Shown: positions 26,161 to 35,087, counted from the stretch's first letter. The stretch is 64,000 bases of DNA from Niastella caeni (GCF_004834005.1 NZ_STFF01000001.1:1053347-1117346); one strand, 5' to 3'. Notes: generated by a model not told the origin, from the sequence alone. Numbers and translations: made by a program.

Positions 26161-26738
26161 ATTCCCTTTCCTTCAAGGATCTGTGGTATATATTTTTCAA
26201 CCCTCGACTCCCGGGTTTTGGCTTGTTTGGCCTGGGAAAAATAAAAAATATATGCTCTTTGCCGTCCCGGCGTCAATGCTTCAAAAGCCTTTTTCAGGGC
26301 AGGCATTTTATTTAGTTTCTTTTGAAATTCCTCGGGAATGGCGAAGTCTGAAGTCTTTTTTAATTTCACTTTCAAACCGGCTCTTTCCACTTCAATAGCT
26401 TCATATATATAAGCTTTGATGATGGGTTCCATTTTCACTATTTCCCTGGTACTGGTGAACCTGATCTGGCGCGCCGCCTGCACATTTTCCGTTTGTTGAA
26501 TGAGAATACCATCGGGATCATTTAACAGGGCACCTTTGAAAAACAACAACGCACAGTAGTCTTTAAATCCATGGATCAAAACCAGGTTATTGTTCTGAAA
26601 GGTATAACAAGGGCAACCCCATTTCAATTCTTCGGTAAGTCCGCAGTCGAGCGTGATCATTCTCAACTTTTCATATTCTTTCTGCCACTTTTCGGCTTTA
26701 TCAAAATACCAGTCAACTTCAGGATTCATGTTATTCAT
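26151..26738 (-). CDS. YdeI/OmpD-associated family protein (DUF1801 plus OmdA-like domain)
   Basis: A 195-residue cytosolic protein, last gene of the arsR operon. The N-terminal DUF1801-type domain (about 1-115) contains WKWGCP-like LKWGCPCYTFQNNNLVLIHGFKDYCALLFFKGALL. The C-terminal bacteriocin-protection/OmdA-like segment (about 125-195) contains DFAIPEEFQKKLNKMPALKKAFEALTPGRQRAYIFYFSQAKQAKTRESRVEKYIPQI without its middle being altered. Biochemical function is unknown. Its 3' end runs into an octamer array that covers the stop codon. Confidence 0.85.
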   Translation of the reverse strand: MNNMNPEVDWYFDKAEKWQKEYEKLRMITLDCGLTEELKWGCPCYTFQNNNLVLIHGFKDYCALLFFKGALLNDPDGILIQQTENVQAARQIRFTSTREIVKMEPIIKAYIYEAIEVERAGLKVKLKKTSDFAIPEEFQKKLNKMPALKKAFEALTPGRQRAYIFYFSQAKQAKTRESRVEKYIPQILEGKGIDD

Positions 26739-26742
26739 TTTA

Positions 26743-27123
26743 TTAATTAGCTGAAATTGTTTTTCTGTCTGCAGGTCTGAAATACCACGATACCAGCGTC
26801 AGGACCAGCAAAAGTAAGGAAGGAAATATTTCACTCATCGAAGAACCCGATGCAATGCGTGAAAATGTGGCTCCGGTCATGGCAAAGAAAAAGCCGGCAT
26901 AAGCCCATTCCTTTAGTAAAGGAAATTTAGGAATTAATACTGCTACAACGCCCAACATTTTCCAAATACCCAATATGGTTAGAAAATAAACGGGATAGCC
27001 CAATTTTGAAATGCTATTTACTTCATCTTCCATTTTTAATAGCTGTACCAGTCCGGTCGACAGCATTCCTAATGCCAGCCAGCCGGTTGCAATCCAATAG
27101 ATAATTTTATTTCTCTTTGTCAT
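26743..27123 (-). CDS. DoxX family membrane protein
   Basis: A 126-residue protein with four predicted transmembrane helices (about 8-28, 46-66, 73-92, 100-118), the DoxX-like pattern. The second segment GYPVYFLTILGIWKMLGVVAVLIP and third AGFFFAMTGATFSRIASG are typical of DoxX-like members found in arsR-SRPBCC operons of Bacteroidota. The role is unknown; a link to redox or membrane stress is assumed from other family members. It is 4 nt from the next gene and 6 nt from the previous one, so it is firmly in the operon. Confidence 0.85.
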   Translation of the reverse strand: MTKRNKIIYWIATGWLALGMLSTGLVQLLKMEDEVNSISKLGYPVYFLTILGIWKMLGVVAVLIPKFPLLKEWAYAGFFFAMTGATFSRIASGSSMSEIFPSLLLLVLTLVSWYFRPADRKTISAN

Positions 27124-27129
27124 AAGGTA

Positions 27130-27612
27130 TTATTTTAATTTGCTTAGAACGTCCTGAAGTCGGTTATGCGCCATGTTCATGCCATATTCAAAAGGCATCT
27201 TCAGATGTTGGTCTCTGTATTCAACTGATTTATATACTATCTGCATTTTAAGTCTGCAGGTATCTTCAGTAAGCTGTTCAAATTCCAGGTACTCAATCTG
27301 AACGGGAAAAGGCGTATTTTCCATTTCAAATGTGCGGGTGATCTTCTGGTTCTCAACAAACTCATGAATTACCCCATTGGCCCCAAATAACATGTTTCCC
27401 TGGGCATCTGTTGTTTCAAATCGCCAACTACCGTGCCGCCTGGCTTCCAGTTTTTTCACTTTCGTTGTTCCATATTCGTGAGACATCCATTCTTCAAAAA
27501 TCTCAGCCTCTACATGTGCTTTAAAAAGCAGCGCTACCGGCAAATCAAATTCCCTTGTTATCACTAAATCCTGTTTACCTTCTTCTGCGGTGATCTTTGT
27601 TTTCTTTTCCAT
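27130..27612 (-). CDS. SRPBCC (AHSA1-like) domain protein
   Basis: A 160-residue helix-grip protein of the activator-of-Hsp90-ATPase-1-like (START) group. It begins with the strand LVITREFDLPVALLFKAHVEAEIFEEWMS, continues with the substrate-cavity strands (GSWRFETTDAQGNMLFGANGVIHEF) and ends with a long helix (FEYGMNMAHNRLQDVLSKL). It is the second gene of the operon, 6 nt after arsR. The 52.8-kb locus has another arsR-SRPBCC pair. The constant pairing suggests the SRPBCC protein binds or clears the ligand sensed by the ArsR regulator, but this is inference. Confidence 0.88.
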   Translation of the reverse strand: MEKKTKITAEEGKQDLVITREFDLPVALLFKAHVEAEIFEEWMSHEYGTTKVKKLEARRHGSWRFETTDAQGNMLFGANGVIHEFVENQKITRTFEMENTPFPVQIEYLEFEQLTEDTCRLKMQIVYKSVEYRDQHLKMPFEYGMNMAHNRLQDVLSKLK

Positions 27613-27618
27613 GGGATC

Positions 27619-27942
27619 CTATTTTTTTGGTTTGTATTTTTTCATAATGCTTTCCAGTTTATTAAACCGGTCATCCCACATTTTGCGGAACGGCTCAATA
27701 AAGTCTGCTATTTCTTTCATCTTCTGAGGATTTAAGTGATAGTAAATTTCTCTGCCGTTTTGCTCTTGCCCAAGTAATTCGCACTCGGTAAGTATTTGCA
27801 GGTGTTTTGAAACAGTTGGCCTGGCGGTGTCGAAGTTTGCAGCTATTGCCCCTGCCGTCATGGCTTGTGAGGCTACCAGCAGCAATATAGCCCTTCTTGT
27901 AGGGTCTGCTATGGCCTGAAATACGTCTCTTCTTAAATTCAT
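27619..27942 (-). CDS. ArsR/SmtB-family transcriptional repressor
   Basis: A 107-residue winged-helix repressor heading the arsR-SRPBCC-DoxX-YdeI operon. It starts [23 protein letters not shown], has the recognition-helix segment [21 protein letters not shown] and a wing ending [16 protein letters not shown]. It lacks the ELCVCDL cysteine motif of metal-sensing ArsR and has no other cysteine pair, so it probably senses an organic ligand or acts constitutively. It is very similar in build to the regulator at 52530-52850. The operator-like repeats at 27946-27988 overlap its own promoter, suggesting autoregulation. Confidence 0.92.
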   Translation of the reverse strand: MNLRRDVFQAIADPTRRAILLLVASQAMTAGAIAANFDTARPTVSKHLQILTECELLGQEQNGREIYYHLNPQKMKEIADFIEPFRKMWDDRFNKLESIMKKYKPKK

Positions 27943-27945
27943 TAT

Positions 27946-27992
27946 GTAGCTATTTGACTACAAATATATGCGTAGCCATTTAACTACACAAA
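27946..27992 (-). promoter_or_regulatory. Autoregulated promoter and operator of the arsR operon
   Basis: On the minus strand: TTTG (27992-27989), exactly 20 nt, TATATTTG (27968-27961). Two near-identical sites, each GTAG, 8 nt, CTAC (27946-27961 and 27972-27987), flank the -7 box with starts 26 bp apart. The geometry is the same at the second arsR locus. Confidence 0.75.
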
Positions 27993-28131
27993 TTTTTCTT
28001 TTATGCCTTATAGCAGTGCCGGGTTATTCAGTTTTTTAGCCTGGCCACTACCAAAAAAGTATGCGCAATGGGCAAAATAATACCAGCGATATGCCGGCAA
28101 ATCAAATATTTTTGGCAGCAATAAGATTGCG

Positions 28132-29244
28132 ATGTCAACTAAAAAATGCTGTCTTGGTATAGTAGCCATTTATATTGTATGCGCTGGTTGTTTTGTAGCC
28201 AAACCAGCCTCCGCCCAGGCTTATCGTTTACCAGCTGCCGCCTTCCACCCTTTCGGCCGTAGTATAATCAATGAACAACACAATCTTGAATTAATTAGTA
28301 GCGCCTGCCAGGTAGGTTTTAGGTATACAGGAACCAAATTTCAATTAACGGTATCAATTCCATCGTGGATGCATCACAACTACCTGCAATACGAGTTGGA
28401 TGGCGTATATCAAAAACGCATTCGCGTCGATTCTGCATTAAAAGAACCAATAGAAATAACAGCCCCCACAGCGGGAGCGCATACCATTTGGATCTACAAA
28501 GCCACTGAAGCGCACACGGGCGCCATTATATTACATGCAGCAAGCGCTCAGGACATTCAGGCCCTTCAACGGCCCGCAGCACCGCTGATTGAATTTATCG
28601 GTAACAGCATTACCTGCGGTGCGGCCGCTGATGCCTCGGAAGTGCCTTGTGGCGCCGGGCCATATCACAATCAACACAATGCTTATATGGCCTATGGACC
28701 GCGCGTAGCCCGGGCATTAGGCGTGAATTATATTATGAGCAGTGTAAGCGGCATTGGCATCTATCGTAACTGGAATAGCGATAACCCGATCATGTTGCAG
28801 GTGTATGAGAATACCGATTTCCAGGTACAAAGCCAGCATCGCTGGAATTTTTCAACCTACACACCGCAGATCGTAAGCATAGCGCTTGGCACAAATGATT
28901 TTAGCGATGGCGATGGTAAAACGCCCCGCAAACCATTCGACAGCGCCACTTATGTACTGAAATACATTCAATTTATACAGTTAGTAAAAACAAAATACCC
29001 AACCGCACAAATAGCATTGCTCAGCAGCGGTATGTTGCATGATAAAAAGCGTGAGCAGTTACAAAACTGTCTTACAACTGTAAAAGAAAAAATAGATGCC
29101 TTATACCCTTCCGCCAAACCGGTAGCCCTGCACTTTTTTCAACCTATGTATGCCAAAGGCTGTACCGGGCATCCCAGTGTGGAGGACCATGAAGTACTTG
29201 CTAAAGAGTTGATACCATTTTACAGGAAGTTACTTTCGAATTAG
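28132..29244 (+). CDS. Exported SGNH/GDSL esterase, CE2-like
   Basis: Predicted periplasmic carbohydrate esterase (acetyl-xylan or similar). The 370 residues begin with a signal sequence (about 1-28, ending ASAQ). An N-terminal jelly-roll domain (35-150) precedes the SGNH domain, as in CE2 enzymes. Catalytic Ser is in EFIGNSITCGAAAD, Gly in SVSGIGIYRNW, Asn in IALGTNDFSDGD, and the catalytic His in CTGHPSVEDHEVLA. Substrate is inferred only from the family. A -7-like TATTTTTG lies 18 nt before the start. The TAG stop codon lies in the first unit of a heptamer array. Confidence 0.85.
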   Translation: MSTKKCCLGIVAIYIVCAGCFVAKPASAQAYRLPAAAFHPFGRSIINEQHNLELISSACQVGFRYTGTKFQLTVSIPSWMHHNYLQYELDGVYQKRIRVDSALKEPIEITAPTAGAHTIWIYKATEAHTGAIILHAASAQDIQALQRPAAPLIEFIGNSITCGAAADASEVPCGAGPYHNQHNAYMAYGPRVARALGVNYIMSSVSGIGIYRNWNSDNPIMLQVYENTDFQVQSQHRWNFSTYTPQIVSIALGTNDFSDGDGKTPRKPFDSATYVLKYIQFIQLVKTKYPTAQIALLSSGMLHDKKREQLQNCLTTVKEKIDALYPSAKPVALHFFQPMYAKGCTGHPSVEDHEVLAKELIPFYRKLLSN

Positions 29245-29365
29245 TTTCTGGTTTCTTGTTTATAGTTTATGGTTTGCCATGCGGGCAGACCGCCATTTTT
29301 TAAACTCTCCGAATTAAGAACCATAAACTATAAACCATAAACTATAAACTAAACTATAAACTCAT
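29241..29365. repeat. Inverted pair of heptamer arrays after the esterase gene
   Basis: Left arm 29241-29275: five units of 7 nt ending in GTTT (first one TTAGTTT, which holds the stop codon TAG). Right arm 29319-29365: AACCATA and AACTATA units. The core ends CTCTCCGAATTAAG, a copy of the shared core motif. The left-arm vocabulary is nearly the same as at 50523-50557. Confidence 0.8.
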
Positions 29366-29376
29366 CAATAGCGGCG

Positions 29377-30000
29377 TTATAAAGACATTGAATGATTTGC
29401 TTTTTTTCCACTCACATATGGATTGTCCTTCAAAATAAAACGGTAGGGTAATTTCGCGTCTTCGCCTGCATAATCTACGCCAATACGCGGGGTGGCTATA
29501 ATATCTTTTTTACCAGGTGTAAAATCATCATTGGCAATATATATTTCCTCCTGCAGCAAATTGTAACCGGTATGGCCGGTATGAATGCCTAACGCTTTTG
29601 ACACATTCCCTGGTCCTTTGGTTAAAGTATAGTCGGCCTTTTTCTTGCCGGTTCGCTCCAGCATGGCATTAATGCCCTGTATAGGATCAACAGCCCGTAT
29701 TAAAATGGCATGAGGAATATCTTTTTGATTGGTGACTACATTAAACAAATGATGAATGCCATAGCACAGGTAAACATAGGCGGTACCACCGGGCTGGTAC
29801 ATAACTTCGGTCCTGTTGGTCCTTCTGCCGCCAAAAGCATGGGAAGCCCTGTCGATGGCGCCTGCATAAGCTTCCGTTTCTACAATACGGCCCGACGTTA
29901 TAACTTCCCCAAATTGAGTAACCAGTACTTTGCCGATCAATTCTTTCGCTATCTTCACCACATCGGCACGATTATAGAAACCGGTATCTAATTTTTTCAT
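29377..30000 (-). CDS. 3-methyladenine DNA glycosylase (AAG/MPG type)
   Basis: Base-excision repair enzyme that removes alkylated purines and hypoxanthine; despite the name it is unrelated to AlkA/Tag. From the ATG at 30000 it has 207 residues (the frame opens at 30018 with a weaker start). Family motifs are ELIGKVLV, the active-site Glu in IVETEAYAGAIDRASHAF, YVYLCYGIHHLFNVVT, the RAVDPIQGI segment and TKGPGNVSKALGI. Single gene, convergent with the esterase gene. Confidence 0.93.
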   Translation of the reverse strand: MKKLDTGFYNRADVVKIAKELIGKVLVTQFGEVITSGRIVETEAYAGAIDRASHAFGGRRTNRTEVMYQPGGTAYVYLCYGIHHLFNVVTNQKDIPHAILIRAVDPIQGINAMLERTGKKKADYTLTKGPGNVSKALGIHTGHTGYNLLQEEIYIANDDFTPGKKDIIATPRIGVDYAGEDAKLPYRFILKDNPYVSGKKANHSMSL

Positions 30001-30181
30001 CGACAATAATATTTGCAATATTTATCCGGCACCCGCTTTAACGACCATTTTTATGCAGGAATTAACCATGTATTATACTCAAAATTCTGTGAATACAGAT
30101 TCATTCAATGCCCTAATTGAAATATTTACTAAGTTTGACCCCGCCCAACAATAGAATACGGAAAATTCAAATTTATAAACA

Positions 30182-30952
30182 TTGCTGAAAGAAATCGTTA
30201 CAGCCATTCAGTCATACGCCAGGGCACATCGCTTTATTCGGGAGCACCGCCTTTGGAAATGGATCATAGTGCCGGGGATCATTTATACCCTGTTGTTTAT
30301 AGCGGGCATGTATTTTTTCTGGACCTCCTCTAGCCAGGTCGTTTCTTCCTTCAATCACTGGCTGGGTATCGACCGCTGGTTACATCAGCAACGCAGCCAG
30401 ATCCTGAGTTTCCTGTTCCTGATGGGTGAAATAATGGTGCGCCTGATCATGATGCTGTTTTATTTCTCCCTGTTCAAATATCTTTTCCTCATTATTGGTT
30501 CGCCAATTTTCGCCTACCTGAGCGAAAAAACCGAATCCATCATGGAAGGCAAGGATTTCCCCTTTAGCTTTAAACAACTGATGGCAGATATCATGCGGGG
30601 TATAAAACTGGCATTGCGTAACACCTTATGGCAATCGGTTTATACCATTTCTTTACTCATTCTTTCTTTTATTCCCGTTGTAGGCTGGGTAGTTCCGGTA
30701 ACCACGTTGCTGGTGGAATGCTATTATTATGGATTCTCCATGCTCGATTACAGTTGCGAACGCCACCGCCTGTCGCCTTCTGAAAGTATTCGATTTATTG
30801 GCAAACACAAAGGACTGGCCATTGGCAACGGCATGATGTTTTACTTAATGCACCTGGTGCCCTTTGTAGGTTGGGTATTGGCGCCTGCGTATGCGGTTGT
30901 GGCTGCTACCATTAGTTTATATCATCGGGATGATAAGGTAGGGGTAGAGTAA
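30182..30952 (+). CDS. EI24-domain (CysZ-like) membrane protein
   Basis: A 256-residue inner-membrane protein of the EI24/CysZ family, which includes the E. coli sulfate uptake protein CysZ. Hydrophobic segments lie at about 28-50, 72-110, 150-185 and 215-245, with the family hallmark LIIGSPIFAYLSEKTESI in the middle. The start is TTG at 30182, the first in-frame initiation codon before the conserved EIVTAIQSYARAHRFI; no in-frame ATG gives the full domain. Transport of sulfate is not established for Bacteroidota members. A heptamer array separates it from the next gene. Confidence 0.85.
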   Translation: MLKEIVTAIQSYARAHRFIREHRLWKWIIVPGIIYTLLFIAGMYFFWTSSSQVVSSFNHWLGIDRWLHQQRSQILSFLFLMGEIMVRLIMMLFYFSLFKYLFLIIGSPIFAYLSEKTESIMEGKDFPFSFKQLMADIMRGIKLALRNTLWQSVYTISLLILSFIPVVGWVVPVTTLLVECYYYGFSMLDYSCERHRLSPSESIRFIGKHKGLAIGNGMMFYLMHLVPFVGWVLAPAYAVVAATISLYHRDDKVGVE

Positions 30953-30987
30953 GTATTGCATTCATTAGTTCTTTAATTTCCGGTCAC

Positions 30988-31091
30988 AGGTTACATGTTG
31001 CAGGTTTCAGGGCCTTTAAATTGGAAGCCTATAACCAATCAGCAACCTCAAACTCAAAGCCTCCCTGTAACTTGTAACCTGAAACATGTAA
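30988..31091. repeat. Inverted pair of heptamer arrays between the EI24 and RsmI-like genes
   Basis: Left arm 30988-31008 (AGGTTAC and AGGTTTC units); right arm mainly 31064-31091 (CCTGTAA, CCTGAAA and CATGTAA units). The right-arm vocabulary matches 17107-17141. Confidence 0.65.
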
Positions 31092-31118
31092 CAGATTTTT
31101 GAACAACAAACAGTTTCA

Positions 31119-31829
31119 TTGCCATCAAATAGTATAATATATCTCATTCCTTCCGTTGTTGCAGAAAATGCAACCGAAACCATTCCAGCTTACGTGCAGG
31201 AAGCTGTTAAACAATGCCAGGTATTTTTTGTAGAGAATGAACGCACCGCCCGCCGTTACTTAAAAAGCATTTGGAAAGAAATTGTAATAGACAACTACAC
31301 GTGGGTATTGATTGATAAAACCAACAACGTTGCAACCCTCACGGCTTTCAATTCGCATTTAAAGGAAAACAAAAACATTGGCATTATCAGCGAAGCCGGT
31401 TGTCCGGGCGTAGCCGATCCCGGCCAGGTGTTGACAGAAGCCGCGCATGCAGCCGGCGCTACCATAAAACCGTTGGTGGGACCCAGTAGTATTTTGCTTG
31501 CCTTAATGGCCAGTGGTATGAATGGACAACAATTTCAGTTCGTAGGTTATTTACCTATCGATACCGCTCAACGCAGCAAGACCATTAAAGAGTTGGAAGC
31601 AGAATCAGCTAAAAAGAACTGTACGCAGATATTTATTGAAACGCCTTACCGGAATAATCAACTGCTTGAAACACTCATAAAGACCGGCAAGCCCACTACC
31701 AAATTGTGCGTTGCGGCCGATATCACCGCTAATACAGAATTTATTCAAACCAAAACACTGGGGCAGTGGAAGAGCAAATTGCCTGATCTGCATAAAAGAC
31801 CTACTATTTTCTGCTTGCACGCGACTTAA
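31119..31829 (+). CDS. RsmI-like SAM-dependent methyltransferase (tetrapyrrole methylase fold)
   Basis: A 236-residue member of the tetrapyrrole methylase superfamily related to RsmI, which 2'-O-methylates C1402 of 16S rRNA. It has the fold's signatures: NIGIISEAGCPGVADPGQVL (SAM-binding glycines), VGPSSILLALMASGMNGQQFQFVGYLP and FIETPYRNNQLLETL. Compared with RsmI it is shorter and its N-terminus is divergent (SNSIIYLIPSVVAENATETIP), so the target may differ; Bacteroidota usually carry this paralogue beside a true RsmI. The start is TTG at 31119. Confidence 0.85.
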   Translation: MPSNSIIYLIPSVVAENATETIPAYVQEAVKQCQVFFVENERTARRYLKSIWKEIVIDNYTWVLIDKTNNVATLTAFNSHLKENKNIGIISEAGCPGVADPGQVLTEAAHAAGATIKPLVGPSSILLALMASGMNGQQFQFVGYLPIDTAQRSKTIKELEAESAKKNCTQIFIETPYRNNQLLETLIKTGKPTTKLCVAADITANTEFIQTKTLGQWKSKLPDLHKRPTIFCLHAT

Positions 31830-31839
31830 CCGTTTTTTG

Positions 31840-31933
31840 TTTATAGTTCTTTAATTCGCAGATTCCGATAAGATCCGGAGACTCCGAAATGCGGGAATAA
31901 CCACAAACCACAAACCATAAACCACAAACCTGC
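31840..31933. repeat. Inverted heptamer arrays between two convergent genes
   Basis: A weak left arm (GTTTATAGTT, about 31839-31854) and a clear right arm of AACCACA/AACCATA units at 31899-31933. The core contains ACTCCGAAATGCGGGAATAA. Confidence 0.55.
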
Positions 31934-31934
31934 C

Positions 31935-32309
31935 TTACCTATCGTCTCGCATTGAAATAATGCTATCAACAATGTAAGCCGTATTACCGCGCCAGGGAAC
32001 CACATTGTGATATTCCTTGTATTGCAGATCGAACCATTTACCGCTGTTGGCCATCAACTTCTCGGCTATCGATTTATTCACTACCGAAAATTCAAATTCA
32101 TACGACCCCATAGTACCGGCTGTTCTTGGCCGGAAGCCTTCCTGGATCAGCTTTCCTTCATAGGTTTTGAACAGGTCGCCCTTTAACACAACATAATTCA
32201 AATGACCCGATTTAACGCCCTGTCCGAATACATAAAAATATTTCCAGTAGATGATTATTCCAGCTCCGGTTAGCAGTAGTGCTGCTACTATAAAAAATAT
32301 CTTTCTCAT
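31935..32309 (-). CDS. Membrane-anchored conserved hypothetical protein
   Basis: A 124-residue protein with one N-terminal transmembrane helix (MRKIFFIVAALLLTGAGIIIYW) and a periplasmic or exposed domain of about 95 residues (GQGVKSGHLNYVVLKGDLFKTYEGKLIQEGF). The frame opens at 32360, but its first 17 codons are array DNA and I start at the ATG at 32309. Similar Bacteroidota proteins are sometimes labelled 6-phosphogluconate dehydrogenase, for which I see no basis. Function unknown. Confidence 0.75.
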   Translation of the reverse strand: MRKIFFIVAALLLTGAGIIIYWKYFYVFGQGVKSGHLNYVVLKGDLFKTYEGKLIQEGFRPRTAGTMGSYEFEFSVVNKSIAEKLMANSGKWFDLQYKEYHNVVPWRGNTAYIVDSIISMRDDR

Positions 32310-32320
32310 AATTTGAATAT

Positions 32321-32441
32321 GCTGAACGCTTAACGCTAAAGGCTTAAGGCATTTCTCCACAATGGGTACTTCCTGATTATGCTCAGATGACCCATAGTTC
32401 GGGCTTGCGTTAGGCCTTAAGCGTTCGGCATTTAGCGCTTT
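32321..32441. repeat. Inverted pair of heptamer arrays upstream of the membrane-anchored protein
   Basis: Left arm 32321-32355 is five units starting with GC (GCTGAAC, GCTTAAG and so on). Right arm 32407-32441 is five units of the GCCTTAA/GCGTTCG type, ending against the stop codon of the M28 peptidase gene (32441-32443). The core (32356-32406) contains ATGGGT and ACCCAT arms that can close a hairpin. Confidence 0.8.
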
Positions 32442-33805
32442 TATAGCCCGTATTTATCCACAAGATATATCAATGCAACCATAGAAACAGCGCCCAGTTC
32501 CAGCTCCCTTTTGTTAACCGATTCAAACACATCGCTGCGGGCATGATGTATATCAAAATACCGTTGCGAATCGGGTTGCAAGCCGGCCAACGGTGTTCCC
32601 AGTTCGCGGTACAATGGACCAATATCAGATCCGCCACCGCCGTGACTAATATCACAGATACCATATGGAGACAGCAAAGGCAACCAACTGCGTAATTTAT
32701 TCAGTTGCTCCTGACTCATGGTTACCCCAAAACCACGCGGCGTAAATCCACCGGCATCACTTTCCAGGGCAAAAATGTGTTTCTCTTTTTTTGTACGTGC
32801 TTCCTCGGCATATTTGCTGCCACCGCGTAAGCCATTTTCTTCATTGGCAAATAACACCACACGGATCGTACGCTTTGGTTTATACCCGATGGCTTTCAAG
32901 GCGCGAATCACTTCAATCGATTGTACGCAGCCACTGCCATCGTCATGCGCACCTTCGGCCGGGTCCCACGAATCGAGGTGACCGCCCACGGTAATGATCT
33001 CATCGGGAAATTCACTACCGGTAATTTCACCTATAATATTATGCGCAACTGTATCGGGCAACATTTTGCCGTTTGTTTTCAGGAATACAGTAGCGGGTTC
33101 TTTTTCCAATAAGGCAGCCAGCCGGTCAGCATCCTGCAAACCCATGGCGGCTGCGGGTATTTGGGGGAAAGAATCGTTGTAACGGGTAGAACCGGTGTGC
33201 GGATTGTTATCTGCCGCATGGCTCATAGAACGGATCAATACGGCCGCAGCGCCGTATTTGGCAGCCTGGCTGGGCCCTTGTCCGCGATACCCTACCGCAT
33301 CGCGGTAGGCATCAAAAGTTTTTATATACGTATCGTTAAATTTATAATTATAGAAAACGATCTTTCCTTTCAGCGTTGCTTTTTTCTGTTCCAGCTCATC
33401 AAAAGAATTGACCAATACAACAGGCGCCTGAATGCCTTTGGGACCGGTGCCTACCGAATTACCCAGCGCCAGAATATCGAGCGGTTGATTTTTTTTACCT
33501 GGTAAAACGATCGACGCCTCGTCTTTACCGCCGCGGATCCAATGCGGCACCAGGCACGATTGCGATATTACCCGGTCGGCGCCGGCCTGTTGCAGGGCTT
33601 TCTGGCCCCAGGCTTCTGCCTTATAGGTTTGTGGCGAGCCGGTGAGCCTGGCACCCACCTGTTTGGTAAGGATATGTAAATTATCGTAGGCCTTGCCGTG
33701 CAGCAGGATATCATTGGCAATAGCCCGTATTTTTAGCGAATCTTCATTTTGAGCATAGCCTGTCGCGGAAACAATTAACAATGCCGTAAACAATTTAAAT
33801 CTCAT
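32441..33805 (-). CDS. Exported M28-family aminopeptidase/carboxypeptidase Q-like
   Basis: A 454-residue zinc peptidase with signal peptide (MRFKLFTALLIVSATGYAQ). The N-terminal part includes a PA-like insert (about 125-240; IQAPVVLVNSFDELEQKKATLKGKIVFYN). The M28 core follows with GGHLDSWDPAEGAHDDGSG (metal His and bridging Asp), FANEENGLRGGSKYA (catalytic Glu and metal Glu), ESDAGGFTPRG (metal Asp) and DIHHARSDVFESV (last metal His). All metal ligands appear present. Architecture resembles plasma glutamate carboxypeptidase (Cpq). It is probably periplasmic and releases terminal amino acids from peptides. Confidence 0.9.
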   Translation of the reverse strand: MRFKLFTALLIVSATGYAQNEDSLKIRAIANDILLHGKAYDNLHILTKQVGARLTGSPQTYKAEAWGQKALQQAGADRVISQSCLVPHWIRGGKDEASIVLPGKKNQPLDILALGNSVGTGPKGIQAPVVLVNSFDELEQKKATLKGKIVFYNYKFNDTYIKTFDAYRDAVGYRGQGPSQAAKYGAAAVLIRSMSHAADNNPHTGSTRYNDSFPQIPAAAMGLQDADRLAALLEKEPATVFLKTNGKMLPDTVAHNIIGEITGSEFPDEIITVGGHLDSWDPAEGAHDDGSGCVQSIEVIRALKAIGYKPKRTIRVVLFANEENGLRGGSKYAEEARTKKEKHIFALESDAGGFTPRGFGVTMSQEQLNKLRSWLPLLSPYGICDISHGGGGSDIGPLYRELGTPLAGLQPDSQRYFDIHHARSDVFESVNKRELELGAVSMVALIYLVDKYGL

Positions 33806-33897
33806 GTGCGTTATTTTACGCTAAAATAGTCAAAATGATCCCTTGGGCATTATTGGCTGTTTTAAATTACCTTCACACCCTTAATATAGATCGCTAT

Positions 33898-35037
33898 ATG
33901 CGCATTGGAATTGTATGCTATCCTACGTTTGGCGGAAGCGGCGTTTTAGCAACGGAATTGGGAAAGGCTCTGGCTGATAAAGGACACCAGGTACATTTTA
34001 TTACGTACCAGCAACCGGTGAGGTTGAGCGAGTTTAATGCCAACATTTTTTATCATGAGGTGCGGGTGCCCACCTATCCGTTGTTCGATTATCCGCCTTA
34101 CGAAACGGCTTTATCCAGTACCATGGTAGATGTTATAGTAAATAATAATATCGACCTTTTGCATGTACATTATGCCATTCCGCACGCATCGGCTGCGTAT
34201 ATGGCCAAAAAGATCCTGGAAAAACAAGGAAAGATCATTCCCGTTATAACTACCCTGCATGGTACCGATATTACCCTTGTGGGCAAGGATAAAACCTTTG
34301 CACCGGTGGTTACTTTTTCTATCAATGAAAGCGATGCCATTACCGCGGTATCTCAAAACCTGGCGGCAGAAACCTATCGCAATTTCAAGATCGAAAAAGA
34401 GATCAAGGTTATCCAGAACTTTGTAGATGTAAAACGCTTTCGTAAAAAACCCATCGATGCGTTTCGCCGGGTAATTGCACCGCACAATGAAAAAGTGATT
34501 TTGCATGCTTCCAACTTCAGGAAATTGAAAAGAGTGAACGACGTAGTAAAAGTGTTTGCCGAGATCAATAAAAAAGTGCCCAGCAAATTGTTGTTCGTTG
34601 GCGACGGACCAGAACGCCCAGCGGCGGAAAGCCTGGCCCGTGAGTTGGGGGTATATGATGAAACCCGTTTTGTAGGCCGGCAGGAGCAGATTGAAGAAGT
34701 GCTGGCGATCAGCGATCTGTTTATTCTGCCTTCCGATTATGAAAGCTTTGGATTGGCGGCATTGGAAGCCATGGCAGCCGGGGTGCCGGTTATTTCAAGT
34801 AATGCCGGTGGTTTGCCCGAAATAAATGTAGAAGGAGAAACAGGTTACCTGGCCGATGTAGGTGATGTTGATACCATGAGCAAGCGGGCTATTGAGTTGT
34901 TATCGGATGAGAAAAAATTAGAACGTTTTAAAACTAAAGCGGCTGCTCATGCCCGCTTGTACGATATAGATACCATTGTACCGCGGTATGAAGCGCTGTA
35001 CAATCGCTTTTTACAAAATATCAATAGCAGGGTATAA
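33898..35037 (+). CDS. bshA: N-acetyl-alpha-D-glucosaminyl L-malate synthase BshA
   Basis: GT4 glycosyltransferase that joins L-malate and UDP-GlcNAc in the first step of bacillithiol synthesis. I start at the ATG at 33898 (MRIGIVCYPTFGGSG), giving 379 residues; the frame opens at 33835 but the extra part is not conserved in the family. GT-B motifs: N-terminal GGSGVLATELGKALADKGHQVHFITYQQP, TLHGTDITLVG, SNFRKLKRVNDVVKVF, and the UDP-sugar motif ESFGLAALEAMAAGVPVISSNAGGLPEI with the E..G..E spacing. bshB and bshC are not in this window. Presence of the gene suggests bacillithiol as a major low-molecular thiol. Confidence 0.92.
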   Translation: MRIGIVCYPTFGGSGVLATELGKALADKGHQVHFITYQQPVRLSEFNANIFYHEVRVPTYPLFDYPPYETALSSTMVDVIVNNNIDLLHVHYAIPHASAAYMAKKILEKQGKIIPVITTLHGTDITLVGKDKTFAPVVTFSINESDAITAVSQNLAAETYRNFKIEKEIKVIQNFVDVKRFRKKPIDAFRRVIAPHNEKVILHASNFRKLKRVNDVVKVFAEINKKVPSKLLFVGDGPERPAAESLARELGVYDETRFVGRQEQIEEVLAISDLFILPSDYESFGLAALEAMAAGVPVISSNAGGLPEINVEGETGYLADVGDVDTMSKRAIELLSDEKKLERFKTKAAAHARLYDIDTIVPRYEALYNRFLQNINSRV

Positions 35038-35042
35038 ATTCG

Positions 35043-35082
35043 TTAACCGTGTCACGGTTTGGAACCGCGGCACGGTTTCTTT
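35043..35082. terminator. Hairpin between convergent bshA and EnvC-like genes
   Basis: AACCGTG / CACGGTT outer stem (35045-35051 and 35071-35077) enclosing CGGTT / AACCG. On the plus strand TTTCTTTT follows. Likely the bshA terminator. Confidence 0.5.
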
Positions 35083-35087
35083 TGAAA

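Noticed and set aside
32310..32360. N-terminal extension of the membrane-anchored protein
   Set aside because: The 17 codons come from the heptamer array; the ATG at 32309 begins a normal membrane anchor.
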